In this document: one piece after another, positions 26,966 through 36,828 of the stretch
How the letters are laid out: each line of letters starts with the position of its first letter
Position numbering within the stretch: the stretch's first letter is position 1
Source of the DNA: Methylomonas sp.
Lineage (GTDB): Bacteria; Pseudomonadota; Gammaproteobacteria; Methylococcales; Methylomonadaceae
Reading direction: 5' to 3'
Assembly (NCBI RefSeq): GCF_023228165.1
Contig: NZ_JALOBS010000017.1
Span: forward strand, 8,999-72,998
DNA: 64,000 nucleotides
Notes under the pieces: generated by a model
Database searches by the model: none
Told to the model about the DNA's origin: nothing
Seen by the model: the letters and a program-made list of their open reading frames with translations, nothing else
Position numbers and translations under genes: made by a program

Positions 26966-27775
26966 ATGGATTTCGTTCCATCAGCTTGTCTATACCCAAT
27001 TTTCGAAGCTGTGCTTACGAAGCAGTATGGAATTAGAGATTTATTTCGCTGGTGCCGTGTATCGCACGATTGGAATGATATGGTTCGCGACTTCCTGCGC
27101 GGGCACTTTTCCTCATTCCTTGAAAAATGTGTTGATGAGGAAGAATATGATTCATTCTATGGAAAAGAAGAAGCCAAGCGACGGCTACGTAAAATCAAGT
27201 TGCCAACGCTATTGCCGTCGCCATTGAACACGACATTAATAATGCAGAAAGTATTTCGCTCCGATATTATTCCTCATGTCATTTACAATGCATATGGATG
27301 GGATTACAGAACTGGCTGCGCAATATTAAAAGAAATCATATCACAACCGGAATACATTACGGCAAAATGGTCGTATAACAACAAGCAATTAAATGAATCA
27401 TTCGCGCGTTTCTTTGATGGGCATATTTTACTCTGTTTTTACGATGAGAGCGCAGTGCATAGCGTGTTTGGTGATTGTATTGAAAAATATTTGCCACTTT
27501 TGGCTGGTGCTTATTGCGGTACATATCATACTCCATTTGGCAATTACCACGCGTTGGTACGCGTAATACTTCATTTCATAAATATACCGTCTTGCGCGAA
27601 TATTATTGCCGATTTCTGCGATTGGAAAATGAGAACCTTCCTGTCATTCTTAAGCGACATACTTAAAGATTCGGCTCAATGCGGCGTATCCGTGAGTACT
27701 GCGAATTTTCAAGCATTCACCAATATAGAACTTTTAATAGAACAATCCGCAAAATCAACAATACCACAAGCGTAA
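26966..27775 (+). CDS. F-box-like tandem paralogue 1 (intact)
   Basis: This 269-residue member of a six-gene tandem family starts CLYPIFEAVL...GIRDLFRWCRVSHDWNDMV. That fits the F-box pattern of a short helix, then LFxWRxVSxxW. Such proteins usually dock onto Skp1 in SCF ubiquitin ligases, with the remaining ~220 residues as the substrate-recruiting part. The C-terminal segment ends in the family pattern of a Cys/His-containing helix (IIADFCDWKM), a long helix and a TNIELLIEQS motif. Together with two deubiquitinases in the window it points to manipulation of host ubiquitin. Skp1 binding is inference. Confidence 0.75.
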   Translation: MDFVPSACLYPIFEAVLTKQYGIRDLFRWCRVSHDWNDMVRDFLRGHFSSFLEKCVDEEEYDSFYGKEEAKRRLRKIKLPTLLPSPLNTTLIMQKVFRSDIIPHVIYNAYGWDYRTGCAILKEIISQPEYITAKWSYNNKQLNESFARFFDGHILLCFYDESAVHSVFGDCIEKYLPLLAGAYCGTYHTPFGNYHALVRVILHFINIPSCANIIADFCDWKMRTFLSFLSDILKDSAQCGVSVSTANFQAFTNIELLIEQSAKSTIPQA

Positions 27776-27784
27776 TTCGCAGTT

Positions 27785-27829
27785 TCGGCAACACCTTCGG
27801 CGACCCCTTCGGGGGAGCCTCCGGCGAGT
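27785..27829 (+). repeat. Palindromic element, intergenic
   Basis: The stems CCCC-TTC-GGGG and GCC-TCC-GGC are placed just upstream of the promoter of paralogue 2. Confidence 0.65.
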
Positions 27830-27831
27830 TC

Positions 27832-27841
27832 TTTTTTTGAA
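27832..27841 (+). promoter_or_regulatory. TTTTTTTGAA promoter
   Basis: This exact match lies 22 bases before the ATG at 27864. Confidence 0.65.
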
Positions 27842-27863
27842 ATTTGCGATATGCAAAAAAGAA

Positions 27864-28694
27864 ATGGCAGTGGTGATAATCAACACCGCCGACGATGCCC
27901 TAAATCCGGCATATCTGCACCCAATTTTCGAGTACATATTCGAAAATGTGGAATATGGTATAACCAGATTATTTCAATTGCGCCTCGTATCGCGCAAGTG
28001 GAATAAGATGCTTACCGATTTTCTTCGCGATCACACGCTCCAATTCTTTGAGAAGCTCATCATTCGCGGTTCTATCAATCCTGATGATAGAACTAACATA
28101 CTAAAATGGATTCACGAAATAAAATTGCCAGATTTGCCAATACCGCACATGGTGGCTCAAATTCTATCCAATGTATATACAAATGCGCGGCGTATTATTT
28201 CTGCCGCATATGGAGATGAATACAAATTACAATATAGGATAATAAAAGAACTCCTTTTGCTACCAGAATATTCCGCAGATATTTCTGTTGATAATAAAGT
28301 ATTAGATAAAAAAATAGCGAATCTCTTCATGGATTATACATTTAACAATTTTAACGACAGCGACCAATCTGCGGGCGACGAATTTGCGGAATGTATCGAA
28401 CAATATTTGCCGCAATTCACGCGCGCTCACCGTGCGTTCAGCTCCCATTATCCTCCTTATAACAAAGCGCTTCAGTATATTATGTTTCGCGCTATATACA
28501 GCAGTACAAATAAAGCCAATGCGCCAAACATCATTGCAACATTTTGCTATCGAGATATGGAGATTCTTAAATCCTTCGCGCGCAACATACTGAGTAGGGT
28601 GTGTTGTTTTAGCAAAAACATCAGCGCGACGGAATTTCAAATGTTCGCTGATGCCGCAAGATTGATAGAAAAATCAACACCGCCGCAGGCGTGA
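27864..28694 (+). CDS. F-box-like tandem paralogue 2 (intact)
   Basis: This 276-residue protein begins MAVVIINTADDALNPAYLHPIFEYIF and has the core GITRLFQLRLVSRKWNKML, the clearest F-box-like sequence of the array. The ATG at 27864 follows the promoter at proper spacing; a longer frame from 27837 would start at a TTG inside the promoter. The C-terminal block NIIATFCYRDMEILKSFARNIL, with the final AARLIEK motif, is shared with paralogues 1, 3, 4 and 5. The nearest relative is paralogue 3, so these two probably split most recently. Confidence 0.8.
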   Translation: MAVVIINTADDALNPAYLHPIFEYIFENVEYGITRLFQLRLVSRKWNKMLTDFLRDHTLQFFEKLIIRGSINPDDRTNILKWIHEIKLPDLPIPHMVAQILSNVYTNARRIISAAYGDEYKLQYRIIKELLLLPEYSADISVDNKVLDKKIANLFMDYTFNNFNDSDQSAGDEFAECIEQYLPQFTRAHRAFSSHYPPYNKALQYIMFRAIYSSTNKANAPNIIATFCYRDMEILKSFARNILSRVCCFSKNISATEFQMFADAARLIEKSTPPQA

Positions 28695-28725
28695 TGCGCG
28701 AAACGCGGGACGCGATACGTGGTTC

Positions 28726-28735
28726 TTTTTTTGAA
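28726..28735 (+). promoter_or_regulatory. TTTTTTTGAA promoter
   Basis: This exact match lies 22 bases before the ATG at 28758. Confidence 0.65.
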
Positions 28736-28757
28736 AAACACATCTCTCAAAAAAGAA

Positions 28758-29587
28758 ATGGCGGAAATATCAAACGCCCTTAATCCAGCATGTCTACATC
28801 CTATTTTTGAGTTTATATTTACGAATGCTGACCACTGTGGAATCAGGAGCCTATTTCTCTGGCGTCGCGTATCGCGCGAATGGAAGAGTGCGATTAATTG
28901 CTTTCTTCATGATCACACATTTCAACTTCTCGAAAATTGTATCGGCGGTTCCGGTATCCCAAGAGAAATCACAATGAAATATATCAGCAAAATCAATTTG
29001 CCGGATTTGCCGACACCATATGCAATCGCACAAAGTCTACATCACCACGTGAGTTTTGCGGATACATCTGATATTATTCGTGCGGTGTATGGACATGATT
29101 CCAAAATACGATACAGGGTATTAAAGGAATTTCTTTTACAGCCAGAATATGCTGTTGATATTTCCATTAGTGACGAAAAATTGGATAACTCGATCGAGAA
29201 TCTTTTCAACGCATATTTCTTCAATGAAGGACATTGCTATTGCTTTGATTATAGAATTATCCCGCATGTACGCAATATATTCGAGGATTGCATCGAAAAG
29301 TGTATTCCTCAATTCGCGCGTGCTTATCGCGTGTATTGCCATCATCACTATGATGATCCTCACGACATCGCGCTTTTATGGTGTTTTGCTTTGTGGGCGA
29401 TGGCTCTTTTGGCGCAAATACACCGAAAGTTATTGCCACTTTTTGCGGTCGAGATATGATGATACTGAAGAACTTCATGCGTACTATACTTGGCTATTCC
29501 TTTGGTTCTGGCGAAATTGCAAATGCCGCGATACTTCAATGGTTTGCGGATGCTGCGAAAATAATAGAGCAATCCGTGCAGGCATAA
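28758..29587 (+). pseudogene. F-box-like tandem paralogue 3, frameshifted
   Basis: The first frame (28758-29459, 233 residues, MAEISNALNPACLHPIFEFIF with SLFLWRRVSREWK) follows the family up to about 29380. It then reads a divergent end, HRKLLPLFAVEI. The expected family C-terminus (GSFGANTPKVIATFCGRDM through AAKIIEQS) is present in another frame from about 29395 to 29587. A single frameshift near 29380-29400 therefore separates the two. The product is either truncated by about 60 residues or the gene is decaying; a sequencing indel would also explain it. Confidence 0.75.
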
Positions 29588-29592
29588 AGTGT

Positions 29593-29602
29593 TTTTTTTG
29601 AA
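29593..29602 (+). promoter_or_regulatory. TTTTTTTGAA promoter
   Basis: This exact match lies 37 bases before the ATG at 29640. Confidence 0.6.
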
Positions 29603-29639
29603 ATAACGCGCTTTCTTCTCATATAACTTCCGCCATAAA

Positions 29640-30440
29640 ATGGCAGAAAGATGCACATTATTTTCAAATTCGGTGTGTTTATCGCCGATTTTCGAAGCAT
29701 TATCCAAAGAAAAAGATGGAATCGTAACTCTATTTCGCCTGCGTGAAGTGTCGCGTGATTGGAAAAATACCATCGATAATTTACTGCATTGGCGTGTTCC
29801 TGAAGAAATCGAGAAATGTATCGAGGATGCTTGCGATGTGACTTACATACAATGGAATGCAATTGACGATATTCGCAAAATCGATTCTCACCACCTGCCA
29901 ATTTCGCAAACAATCGTGAATATGCTACTCATTGCGATAAAAATCCGGCATAGCGAGTCACTCGCCTTCGCATTTGGGAATAATATTAATCGAATTGGAG
30001 TTTTTGCGTTACAAAAACAATTGATGCTGAATTTTGACATCAGTTCAATGGCAGAAGATTCAGAATTAGATAATCGTATCACGTGGTGTTTCATACGTTA
30101 TGTAGGATGTTACGATTTACAAGAAAAATATAAATTCTTCACAAAGCGCATCCCCTTTTTCGTTCCGTACTTTGCGCGTATTATTAATGCTCAAGTACGA
30201 GAAAGGCATTTTCCCCGAACATCGATTAATATCTGCTATTTAGTCTTACTTCTTCTTAATGCCGGGTCTTTTGGCGCAAAAGCAGTGGAATACCTCGCGA
30301 TTATTTGTAATCACAACATAGATAATCTGAAATGGTTCATACATGAAGCATTACATTCTGAATTTAGTATTGCGCTTGTTCGAACTACTGAGCTCAAGAT
30401 TTTCGGCGAAGTTGCGCGAATAATAGAGCAATTGGCATAA
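29640..30440 (+). CDS. F-box-like tandem paralogue 4 (intact)
   Basis: This 266-residue protein starts MAERCTLFSNSVCLSPIFEAL with core GIVTLFRLREVSRDWKNTI, then the family pattern HLPISQTIVNMLL, FFVPYFARIINAQVRE and GSFGAKAVEYLAIICNHNIDNLKWF, ending in ARIIEQLA. It and paralogues 5 and 6 form a subgroup, sharing an 'LPISQ' motif and a pair of 'FxxDxxFFIPxFxR' segments. The frame is intact and has its own promoter. The putative role is as for paralogue 1. Confidence 0.78.
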   Translation: MAERCTLFSNSVCLSPIFEALSKEKDGIVTLFRLREVSRDWKNTIDNLLHWRVPEEIEKCIEDACDVTYIQWNAIDDIRKIDSHHLPISQTIVNMLLIAIKIRHSESLAFAFGNNINRIGVFALQKQLMLNFDISSMAEDSELDNRITWCFIRYVGCYDLQEKYKFFTKRIPFFVPYFARIINAQVRERHFPRTSINICYLVLLLLNAGSFGAKAVEYLAIICNHNIDNLKWFIHEALHSEFSIALVRTTELKIFGEVARIIEQLA

Positions 30441-30445
30441 AGTGC

Positions 30446-30455
30446 TTTTTTTGAA
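30446..30455 (+). promoter_or_regulatory. TTTTTTTGAA promoter
   Basis: This exact match lies 31 bases before the ATG at 30487. Confidence 0.6.
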
Positions 30456-30486
30456 ACGCGCAGTTCATTTCTTATAACACGCGTAA

Positions 30487-31298
30487 ATGGCAGAAAACTG
30501 TACATTGTACTCAAATTCCGCCTGCTTATTGCCGATTTTTGGCGCGCTATCCAAAAAAAAGGCGGATTCGCGACTTTATTTCTCTGGCGCAGCGTTTCGC
30601 GCGATTGGAAGGCGATTATTGGTGAATTTCTCCAAAATAATATCTCCACGCGCGTTGAAAAGTGCGTAGAGCAATTAACCAACTGCGCGACAGATGACAA
30701 AAACAAAGTAATAGAAAAAATTCACGAAATCGCAAAACTTCATCTTCCAATTTCGCAATCCGCGCAAGAAATGATAATCGCCGCTTTGGCGCTTCGCGCG
30801 TATTTTCCCATTGCATTCGCATTTGGGCGCGTTATGAAATTGAGATGTATCACATTGAAAAGGTATTTATTGCAATCGAGGTCCAATATCGAATTATCGT
30901 TAGCAGATAAGAAATCAGATAAAGAAATTGCAAAACTATTTGATTGGTACATTGGAGATAATGACCTCAAAAAGAAATGCAAATCATTCGCCGATGATAT
31001 TACATTCTTTATTCCACATTTCACGCGGGTTTTACGTGCGCAAATTCGCGAAAAATCAATTCATCCGCAGGTATTCAATATGGCAAGATTGACTTTATTT
31101 CTCATAAATGGCGGCATGTTTGGCGCGAACGCTGCTGAATATCTCGCCACTATTTGTGACCACCACCTATCGTCTCTTAGGTGGTTCGTACAATACGCAC
31201 TCGAACGCTGCGAAGATGAGCTTGTTGGCATTCCAGAATTCAGGATTTTCGCCGATGCCGCGAGCTTAATGACCGAGTGCCCTGTATCGCCAAATTAA
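30487..31298 (+). pseudogene. F-box-like tandem paralogue 5, frameshifted in an A8 run
   Basis: The frame opens MAENCTLYSNSACLLPIFGALSKKK, but after eight A's at about 30553-30560 it leaves the family sequence and stops at 30669. Shifting frame at the A-run restores GGFATLFLWRSVSRDWKAIIGEFL. That frame continues through LHLPISQSAQEMII to the family C-terminus (GGMFGANAAEYLATICDHH, ending at 31298). Slippage at the homopolymer (biological, transcriptional or sequencing error) would restore a full-length protein of about 270 residues. Confidence 0.8.
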
Positions 31299-31300
31299 TC

Positions 31301-31310
31301 TTTTTTTGAA
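31301..31310 (+). promoter_or_regulatory. TTTTTTTGAA promoter
   Basis: This exact match lies 22 bases before the ATG at 31333. Confidence 0.65.
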
Positions 31311-31332
31311 TTGCAAACTGCTAAAATACAAA

Positions 31333-32127
31333 ATGGAAACGGACAATTTCGCGCTTAAATTCGCGCCGGAATGTTTAATGCCGATTTTCGAAATCATATT
31401 CGATGGCTACCACGGAGCGCTGGTGCTATTTCACTGGCGCGTTATTTCATGCGATTGGAAAACAATTATTGATGATTTTCTCCAAGTTCGCGTTTTTGCA
31501 TATATCGAACAGCGCATCGAGGAATATTGCGAGGAAAAAGACAAAGTGCGAGAGAAGATTTGCGAAATAGAGAAAATGCAACCACTTTCGCAAGCCGTTG
31601 CAAATTCGCTTATTCACTTGTTGGAACACATTAATCCGAGTTAATTTCACATTTGGCGAAATTGCAAAATACGGTACTCGGCATTGAAGGCGCGTTTATC
31701 GCGACCGGAATATCTCGTAAATCCGTTAGTTAAAAACGCGCCATTAGATAAACTTATTATGCGCAACATTGATAGTTATATTGATGTTCCAATTAGTCCT
31801 GGAAAGTGCCTATTGTTTGCCAACGATATGGAATTCTTTATTCCGTATTTTACCAGAGCTTGTAGCATGCGAATCATTAAAAATAAGTATTCTCCTATAT
31901 TCGCGAAAATCGCGCGCATGATATTATTATTCATTAGTACTGGCATGTTTGGTACACATGCTGCTGAATATCTTTTCGCCATTTGTAGTAACGACACACT
32001 TCATTTTGACAGATTTAGATTCGCCATTGCTTGGCTGGACACTCCTTTCAAAGATAAATACATGACAGCATTTGTGCGACAGACATTTGCGGAAGTTGAG
32101 CACTTAATCGCAAATAATCGTCATTAG
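31333..32127 (+). pseudogene. F-box-like tandem paralogue 6, interrupted by an in-frame stop
   Basis: The first 103 codons (METDNFALKFAPECLMPIFEIIF, core GALVLFHWRVISCDWKTII) end at a TAA at 31642-31644. The same frame then continues without shift through FHIWRNCKIRYSALKARLS, FFIPYFTRACSMRI and GMFGTHAAEYLFAICSND to 32127, exactly where the family continues. A single nonsense change is the simplest cause. A partial protein could restart at the ATT/ATG codons downstream, but no promoter precedes that part. Confidence 0.8.
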
Positions 32128-32387
32128 TCTTTGGTTGTTTTTTTCCCTCAAAAAATAATCGCAGTAGCGAATTTAGAAATGGTCAACCATAGGGGCATCC
32201 AATATAATCTGGGTTTTCGCATAATCCATGACGTTGACCATAACATTTCCAATTTATTCTATTGCCGGGATAGAATGATTCATCTTTTATTTGCGCTTTC
32301 GCGTTTCCTGGGAGAAATTTAATAGAATCATTATCTTTATTTGCGCGTTTATTGCCCATGGTTAATTATCCGAAGCGAAAATTCAAT
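32128..32387. other. Intergenic region between F-box array and RPB1 3' end
   Basis: This is an AT-rich spacer between convergent genes. It includes inverted copies of atggtcaac (about 32179) and gttgaccat (about 32233). No supported gene is visible. Confidence 0.5.
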
Positions 32388-35300
32388 TTATTGCAATTCC
32401 GCGAGAACTTGCTCTGACGACTTAATATGGCGCTGAATAACTTCTGGATCAACTTGCACTGCATTGTAAATTGTCCCAATGAATGGCACAGTTCCCATAA
32501 TCATTGCACTGCTCGGACCCTCTATTGGGCTCTTCAATCCTTCTGATGATGCTTCGCTAAGTGTCGGCACTGGCGCTGCATAACCAAGGCGAAGCCCAAT
32601 ATTATTTTTATCTCGCGTATTCAATCCACTGCGCTCTATTGAAGTAACAACGCCAGTACTCGTCATTTCATCCGCGTATATCATGTAATGCCGCTGATTA
32701 CAATATTCGATGAGCGTCTGCAATTCCACAATTATTTTTTGCCTTGCGGCTTCAATGCCGAAAATCCGCGCCACTTCTTGAATCGCATTTGTCTGAATTT
32801 CTTGCCAGACAATTTTATCGCGAAGAAAAGTCGACACTCCGGCGATATTAGAGCCGTCAGTTTTGATGCACAGTCTTCCATCATCGTCGCCAATTGCGCC
32901 ATCATCGCGTACTTTCGAGCGCATCAATTTCTCCACTTTTGCACCGTGAATATTATCAATGCCGCGAAGAATAGTATTGAGTATTCCGTCGCGAATCTTC
33001 TCATAATCCGCAAGATTTGTGGCTTCTCTCGCAGGCGACATTGTCGCGCGGAAATAGAAGCGAATTACGAGATTGCTCGCGCGTTCCGTGCTATTGACGA
33101 TATATGCGTTCGGATATTTCTCGCGCAATTTCGTCACGAGAAAATCCATTCCAATATTCTTCAAAATAAAGACGATGCGATTTAGCTCGAAGCGAATGCA
33201 CCAATTCGCCAAATCGCCGGGGCGCTCATAAAGTTTATTTAGTTTCTCGAATTCCAGAAGCAACCACGCATCCGCCTGCGAGAGTGTATGCGCCATTTGT
33301 CCATATTTCTCGAAGAAAATCCGCGTCGAATCCACAACATCGCGAAAACGCACAACTTCCAGTTCATTGGCAATCGCCGTTGCGGCATTCATATCATATT
33401 TCGCAATGCCGCTTAGTGGAATCGTCAAACACGGTGCTGCCATTCTGTCGACATCGCGCGCCGATAGAATTTCCTTACTGCGGCTTACATTCGCCGTAGA
33501 TGTGCCGCCTTCTGAACTTTTCTTATGCGCATCGAGCATTTCTTGCGTAAATGGCGCGCTAAATGCCTGCGCTGCGATAATCCCTACGACAGTGCCCGGG
33601 TCAATCAACGCGCGCAAAAGCGTAATCTGAATCACATCGAATGCTTTCTTTAGAATTTCCGGAGTTACTTGGAGTTCGCGCAGTTTCGCTGGGCAGAAAT
33701 ACGCCCTAATATACGCAATAGATAACCAAGAACAGACGCGAATATAATGCGGGATTGGCGACTTTTTCTTTGCGCAGTTGGAATTCATGAATAAATATGG
33801 CAGCGCACTACAGAAATCCAATACCATTTTTAGCATTTCCATATGCTGCAGCGCGCGCTCTATTGAGCCTTCTGCGGGTAAAACCACGGGAAAATCGCGT
33901 TTCGCACTTGCGATTACATTTATTGGATTGCAAATCCACAACGTGCTTGACTTGAAGCGCTCGCGATTGTAGATGCTTTCTCTGCGCATAAATAAGTCTC
34001 TGAATTTTTGGCGGTCGTCGCGCAACATTTCGAATGCGTCCGCGAAATTGCTCTCCATTCCCTTCACGCCATCCGGAATCACGCGATATTTCGCGACGAA
34101 ATCCGCATCGGACAATTTTGCCGTTGGGAATTCCACATTAATAATAAATCGCGGGTCTAAGAAATCGGAGCCGTATGCCATTTGCAGAATATTTGCCCCT
34201 TTTACGACCATTCTGAAATTATTCGTAATGATGGACTCCAAATTCTTAATCGCATCGCGATTCTGCGTGCCGGTTATCGAGGTGAAAAGTGCCTTCGAAA
34301 TAAGGTCATATCGCGCGTTCATCGCGTTGAATATGAATTCATCGACTGCAAGACCATTAATATATGAATTAGCTATATATCCGTGTGCCTCTGGCGATGG
34401 ATCGCCGCGACGATAATAAGGCAAACAGCGGCGATAACTGAATTTCTCTGCTGGGCGCTTTTTATTGATAATTGTCTGCCCATTTGCGGAACAGATATTA
34501 TAAACATTAAACATCGACCCTTTCGACCCAGTTGCAACGAGGCGAAATAATCCATTCGTCTTTGGGTCGATGCCGCGAATAACTGGCTCTGCAAAATCAT
34601 CCATAACTCGCAGCGTGTTAATTTGCAGTGTCTCAAACAATTCACGCACAGTTTCGCCAATGCGCGGTATGAGTTTTCCTTCGAGAAGATTCCTCGCATC
34701 TTGATACGCCTTGGCGGTGATTTCAGTTGCGACTTCTGCGGTTTTTACGCTCTGTTCATCGCTGATAATCAAATCGCGAATGCCAATTGTGAATCCGTGC
34801 TGCAAAATATAGGCAATCGCGAGTTGCTGCATGTCGAACATTAATTCCATCGCGCGCTCAGGACCATGCTCTGTTGCTACGCAATGATAAAGACCATTCG
34901 GCTGGTCGCCTAATGACGATTGATCCAGGCATCCGCGCCGCAACTCGCCATCAACAATTTCTACTTTTTCTGAATTCGGCTTTCGTTCCATCCATTGCAT
35001 CCATGGTGCTGATGGATTGTAGAATTTCGATACGCGATTAAAGTTTATTGGCGTTTTTTTCAGCACAAGAGAAACAGCATCGCGCCCAGTAATGAATTCC
35101 GCATGAGGAATTACTGGCGTTACGATAGTTCGAGAGAATAGCATAGCCGCGTGCATTCTATTAAGATAGACATCTTCCTCGGTCAATTCGAACATCCCAA
35201 TGATGGAATCATTCGTCTGCTTTAACTGCGGCGAACCAGAAGTATGCGAAATATACCAATTATCTGGCGTTGAAAGTATCTTAATCTCATTTATCGCGGA

Positions 35301-36674
35301 TACGCCGCTGAAAATGATGAGATTCATTTGGTCGCCATCGAAATCCGCGTTGAAATACGGGCAAATCAAGACATTCATGCGCACTACATATGAGCCGGGG
35401 TCGATAATAACGCGCATTGCAGTAATATTAGAAATTGCAAGTGATGGTTGCCGATTGAAGCCAACATAATCGCCAGTAATCACATCTCGAAATATAATAT
35501 CGCCATTTTCGATGTTAAGCGCCTGCTGTGAATCTGGCGTAAATGCGGCGCCAGTGGCATGCTTGATTATTTTCGAACAACCGGGATAGCGATTTCTGCC
35601 ATTTCTAATGAAAGTCATAATCCATTCACGATTAAACGGCTGAACTATCTCTTCTATTTGCACAGTTTGCGCAAAAGAAAGCGGCATCGTAATCTCATTA
35701 AGCCGCAGCGTTGGATCGCCTGCAATCGTTGCGCGACACATGCCGAAAACGCGCTTTCCGAGCTGCGTTGCGCGAATTTGCCCAGTTTTTCCCTTGAGGC
35801 GCCCCGCGATTGATTGCGCTTCTTCCGCAGAACCGCGAATAAATGCGCCGATGGCAATATCGAGCTGCAAAACTTGCTCCACATACGCGCGCGTTAATTC
35901 ACCAGGTCCCGGAGGGTCGATTTTCTTATTTCTATTTACGATGCGCTGAATTTGCGAAGTCAGATTATCTCTTTGGGCTTTTTTTCCACCGCCAGGGGTC
36001 ATCATTTTGCGACTATCTACGCGAATAGAAACCGCAGGAATCGGAAGCGTGCGCATTATCATATTGCGTGGGTGGACGGAAGTTGGTCTACCAATTTTCG
36101 CCAAAACATTATCAGTTATTCTTTCGAATATTTCAAGAATTTTATGTGGATAAAGCGGCTCTGTGCGGACTGTCGTTGAATCGCCTTCTTTGCGTGTGAT
36201 TTTCGCCACTGACCATCGCGCGTAATTTTTGTCTTTTCCAACCACCGGGTGCGGTGATTTACATTTCGCGCAGAGAATCATTGTATTATTTTTCGCAAAG
36301 GCATGAACAACGGCAAAGCGGTCGCTTGGGGCATATTCCATGAACTTCTCTTCTGGGATAAGAATATTTCCACACTTGAAGCAAATGATGCGTAGCCAGC
36401 GGCGAATCTCTTTTTCGTTCATTGGTGAAGGAATCGGATAATTTAGCGCAAGTGTGCCCATATGCCCGAGGCAATCGTGTTTCGTCCGATGGCAAGTAGA
36501 GCATCGAAAGGCAGAATCTATTGTGCCGAGATGAAGGTCCAGTGGTCCAGAATCACCAGGAATGCCGCCCTGAAAGAGATTCGAGATTGTTATTCTGGCT
36601 TTGGACGTTTTCTCCTTCTCATATTCGGAAAGCGCATAGAATGATATTGCTTTTATATGCGAAGTTGGCAACAT
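32388..36674 (-). CDS. rpb1 (NP1450L-like): DNA-directed RNA polymerase largest subunit RPB1
   Basis: At 1428 residues it is close to ASFV NP1450L (1450). The N-terminal zinc-binding clamp is CSTCHRTKHDCLGH, with further CFKCG and CAKC pairs. The catalytic magnesium loop is NADFDGDQMN, carrying the three essential aspartates. The trigger-loop region is VGIIAAQAFSAPFTQEMLDAHK. No YSPTSPS-type C-terminal heptads are present, as in other viral homologues. With RPB5, RPB7 and RPB10 in this window it shows that the virus encodes its own cytoplasmic-type transcription machine. The start ATG is preceded on the minus strand by an AT-rich TAAATATATT sequence. Confidence 0.97.
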   Translation of the reverse strand: MLPTSHIKAISFYALSEYEKEKTSKARITISNLFQGGIPGDSGPLDLHLGTIDSAFRCSTCHRTKHDCLGHMGTLALNYPIPSPMNEKEIRRWLRIICFKCGNILIPEEKFMEYAPSDRFAVVHAFAKNNTMILCAKCKSPHPVVGKDKNYARWSVAKITRKEGDSTTVRTEPLYPHKILEIFERITDNVLAKIGRPTSVHPRNMIMRTLPIPAVSIRVDSRKMMTPGGGKKAQRDNLTSQIQRIVNRNKKIDPPGPGELTRAYVEQVLQLDIAIGAFIRGSAEEAQSIAGRLKGKTGQIRATQLGKRVFGMCRATIAGDPTLRLNEITMPLSFAQTVQIEEIVQPFNREWIMTFIRNGRNRYPGCSKIIKHATGAAFTPDSQQALNIENGDIIFRDVITGDYVGFNRQPSLAISNITAMRVIIDPGSYVVRMNVLICPYFNADFDGDQMNLIIFSGVSAINEIKILSTPDNWYISHTSGSPQLKQTNDSIIGMFELTEEDVYLNRMHAAMLFSRTIVTPVIPHAEFITGRDAVSLVLKKTPINFNRVSKFYNPSAPWMQWMERKPNSEKVEIVDGELRRGCLDQSSLGDQPNGLYHCVATEHGPERAMELMFDMQQLAIAYILQHGFTIGIRDLIISDEQSVKTAEVATEITAKAYQDARNLLEGKLIPRIGETVRELFETLQINTLRVMDDFAEPVIRGIDPKTNGLFRLVATGSKGSMFNVYNICSANGQTIINKKRPAEKFSYRRCLPYYRRGDPSPEAHGYIANSYINGLAVDEFIFNAMNARYDLISKALFTSITGTQNRDAIKNLESIITNNFRMVVKGANILQMAYGSDFLDPRFIINVEFPTAKLSDADFVAKYRVIPDGVKGMESNFADAFEMLRDDRQKFRDLFMRRESIYNRERFKSSTLWICNPINVIASAKRDFPVVLPAEGSIERALQHMEMLKMVLDFCSALPYLFMNSNCAKKKSPIPHYIRVCSWLSIAYIRAYFCPAKLRELQVTPEILKKAFDVIQITLLRALIDPGTVVGIIAAQAFSAPFTQEMLDAHKKSSEGGTSTANVSRSKEILSARDVDRMAAPCLTIPLSGIAKYDMNAATAIANELEVVRFRDVVDSTRIFFEKYGQMAHTLSQADAWLLLEFEKLNKLYERPGDLANWCIRFELNRIVFILKNIGMDFLVTKLREKYPNAYIVNSTERASNLVIRFYFRATMSPAREATNLADYEKIRDGILNTILRGIDNIHGAKVEKLMRSKVRDDGAIGDDDGRLCIKTDGSNIAGVSTFLRDKIVWQEIQTNAIQEVARIFGIEAARQKIIVELQTLIEYCNQRHYMIYADEMTSTGVVTSIERSGLNTRDKNNIGLRLGYAAPVPTLSEASSEGLKSPIEGPSSAMIMGTVPFIGTIYNAVQVDPEVIQRHIKSSEQVLAELQ

Positions 36675-36745
36675 TCCTCAGCACAATATATTTATCCTTT
36701 ATTTTGAAGCTAATAATCTGCTTATATATTTTATGTGGTGAAGAG

Positions 36746-36806
36746 TTCAAAATAAAGCTTGCCGAAGGCTCGAGCATTTGGCAAGCTCGGCGAGCTTTAT
36801 TTTGAA
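36746..36806. repeat. Large inverted repeat between RPB1 and the MKR family
   Basis: Two 14-base arms (ttcaaaataaagct at 36746 and agctttattttgaa at 36793) flank GC-rich element-like sequence (gccgaaggctcgagc ... gctcggcgagc). Each arm includes a TTTTGAA-like promoter half, pointing outward to the two divergent genes. Confidence 0.7.
36797..36806 (+). promoter_or_regulatory. TTATTTTGAA promoter-like motif
   Basis: A weaker form of the TTTTTTTGAA motif lies 22 bases before the ATG at 36829. Confidence 0.4.
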
Positions 36807-36828
36807 TTTTGCGCATTAAAAATCAAAG

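Noticed and set aside
32131..32322. Small gene between F-box array and RPB1
   Set aside because: No promoter motif, no resemblance to the array, and AT-rich spacer composition.
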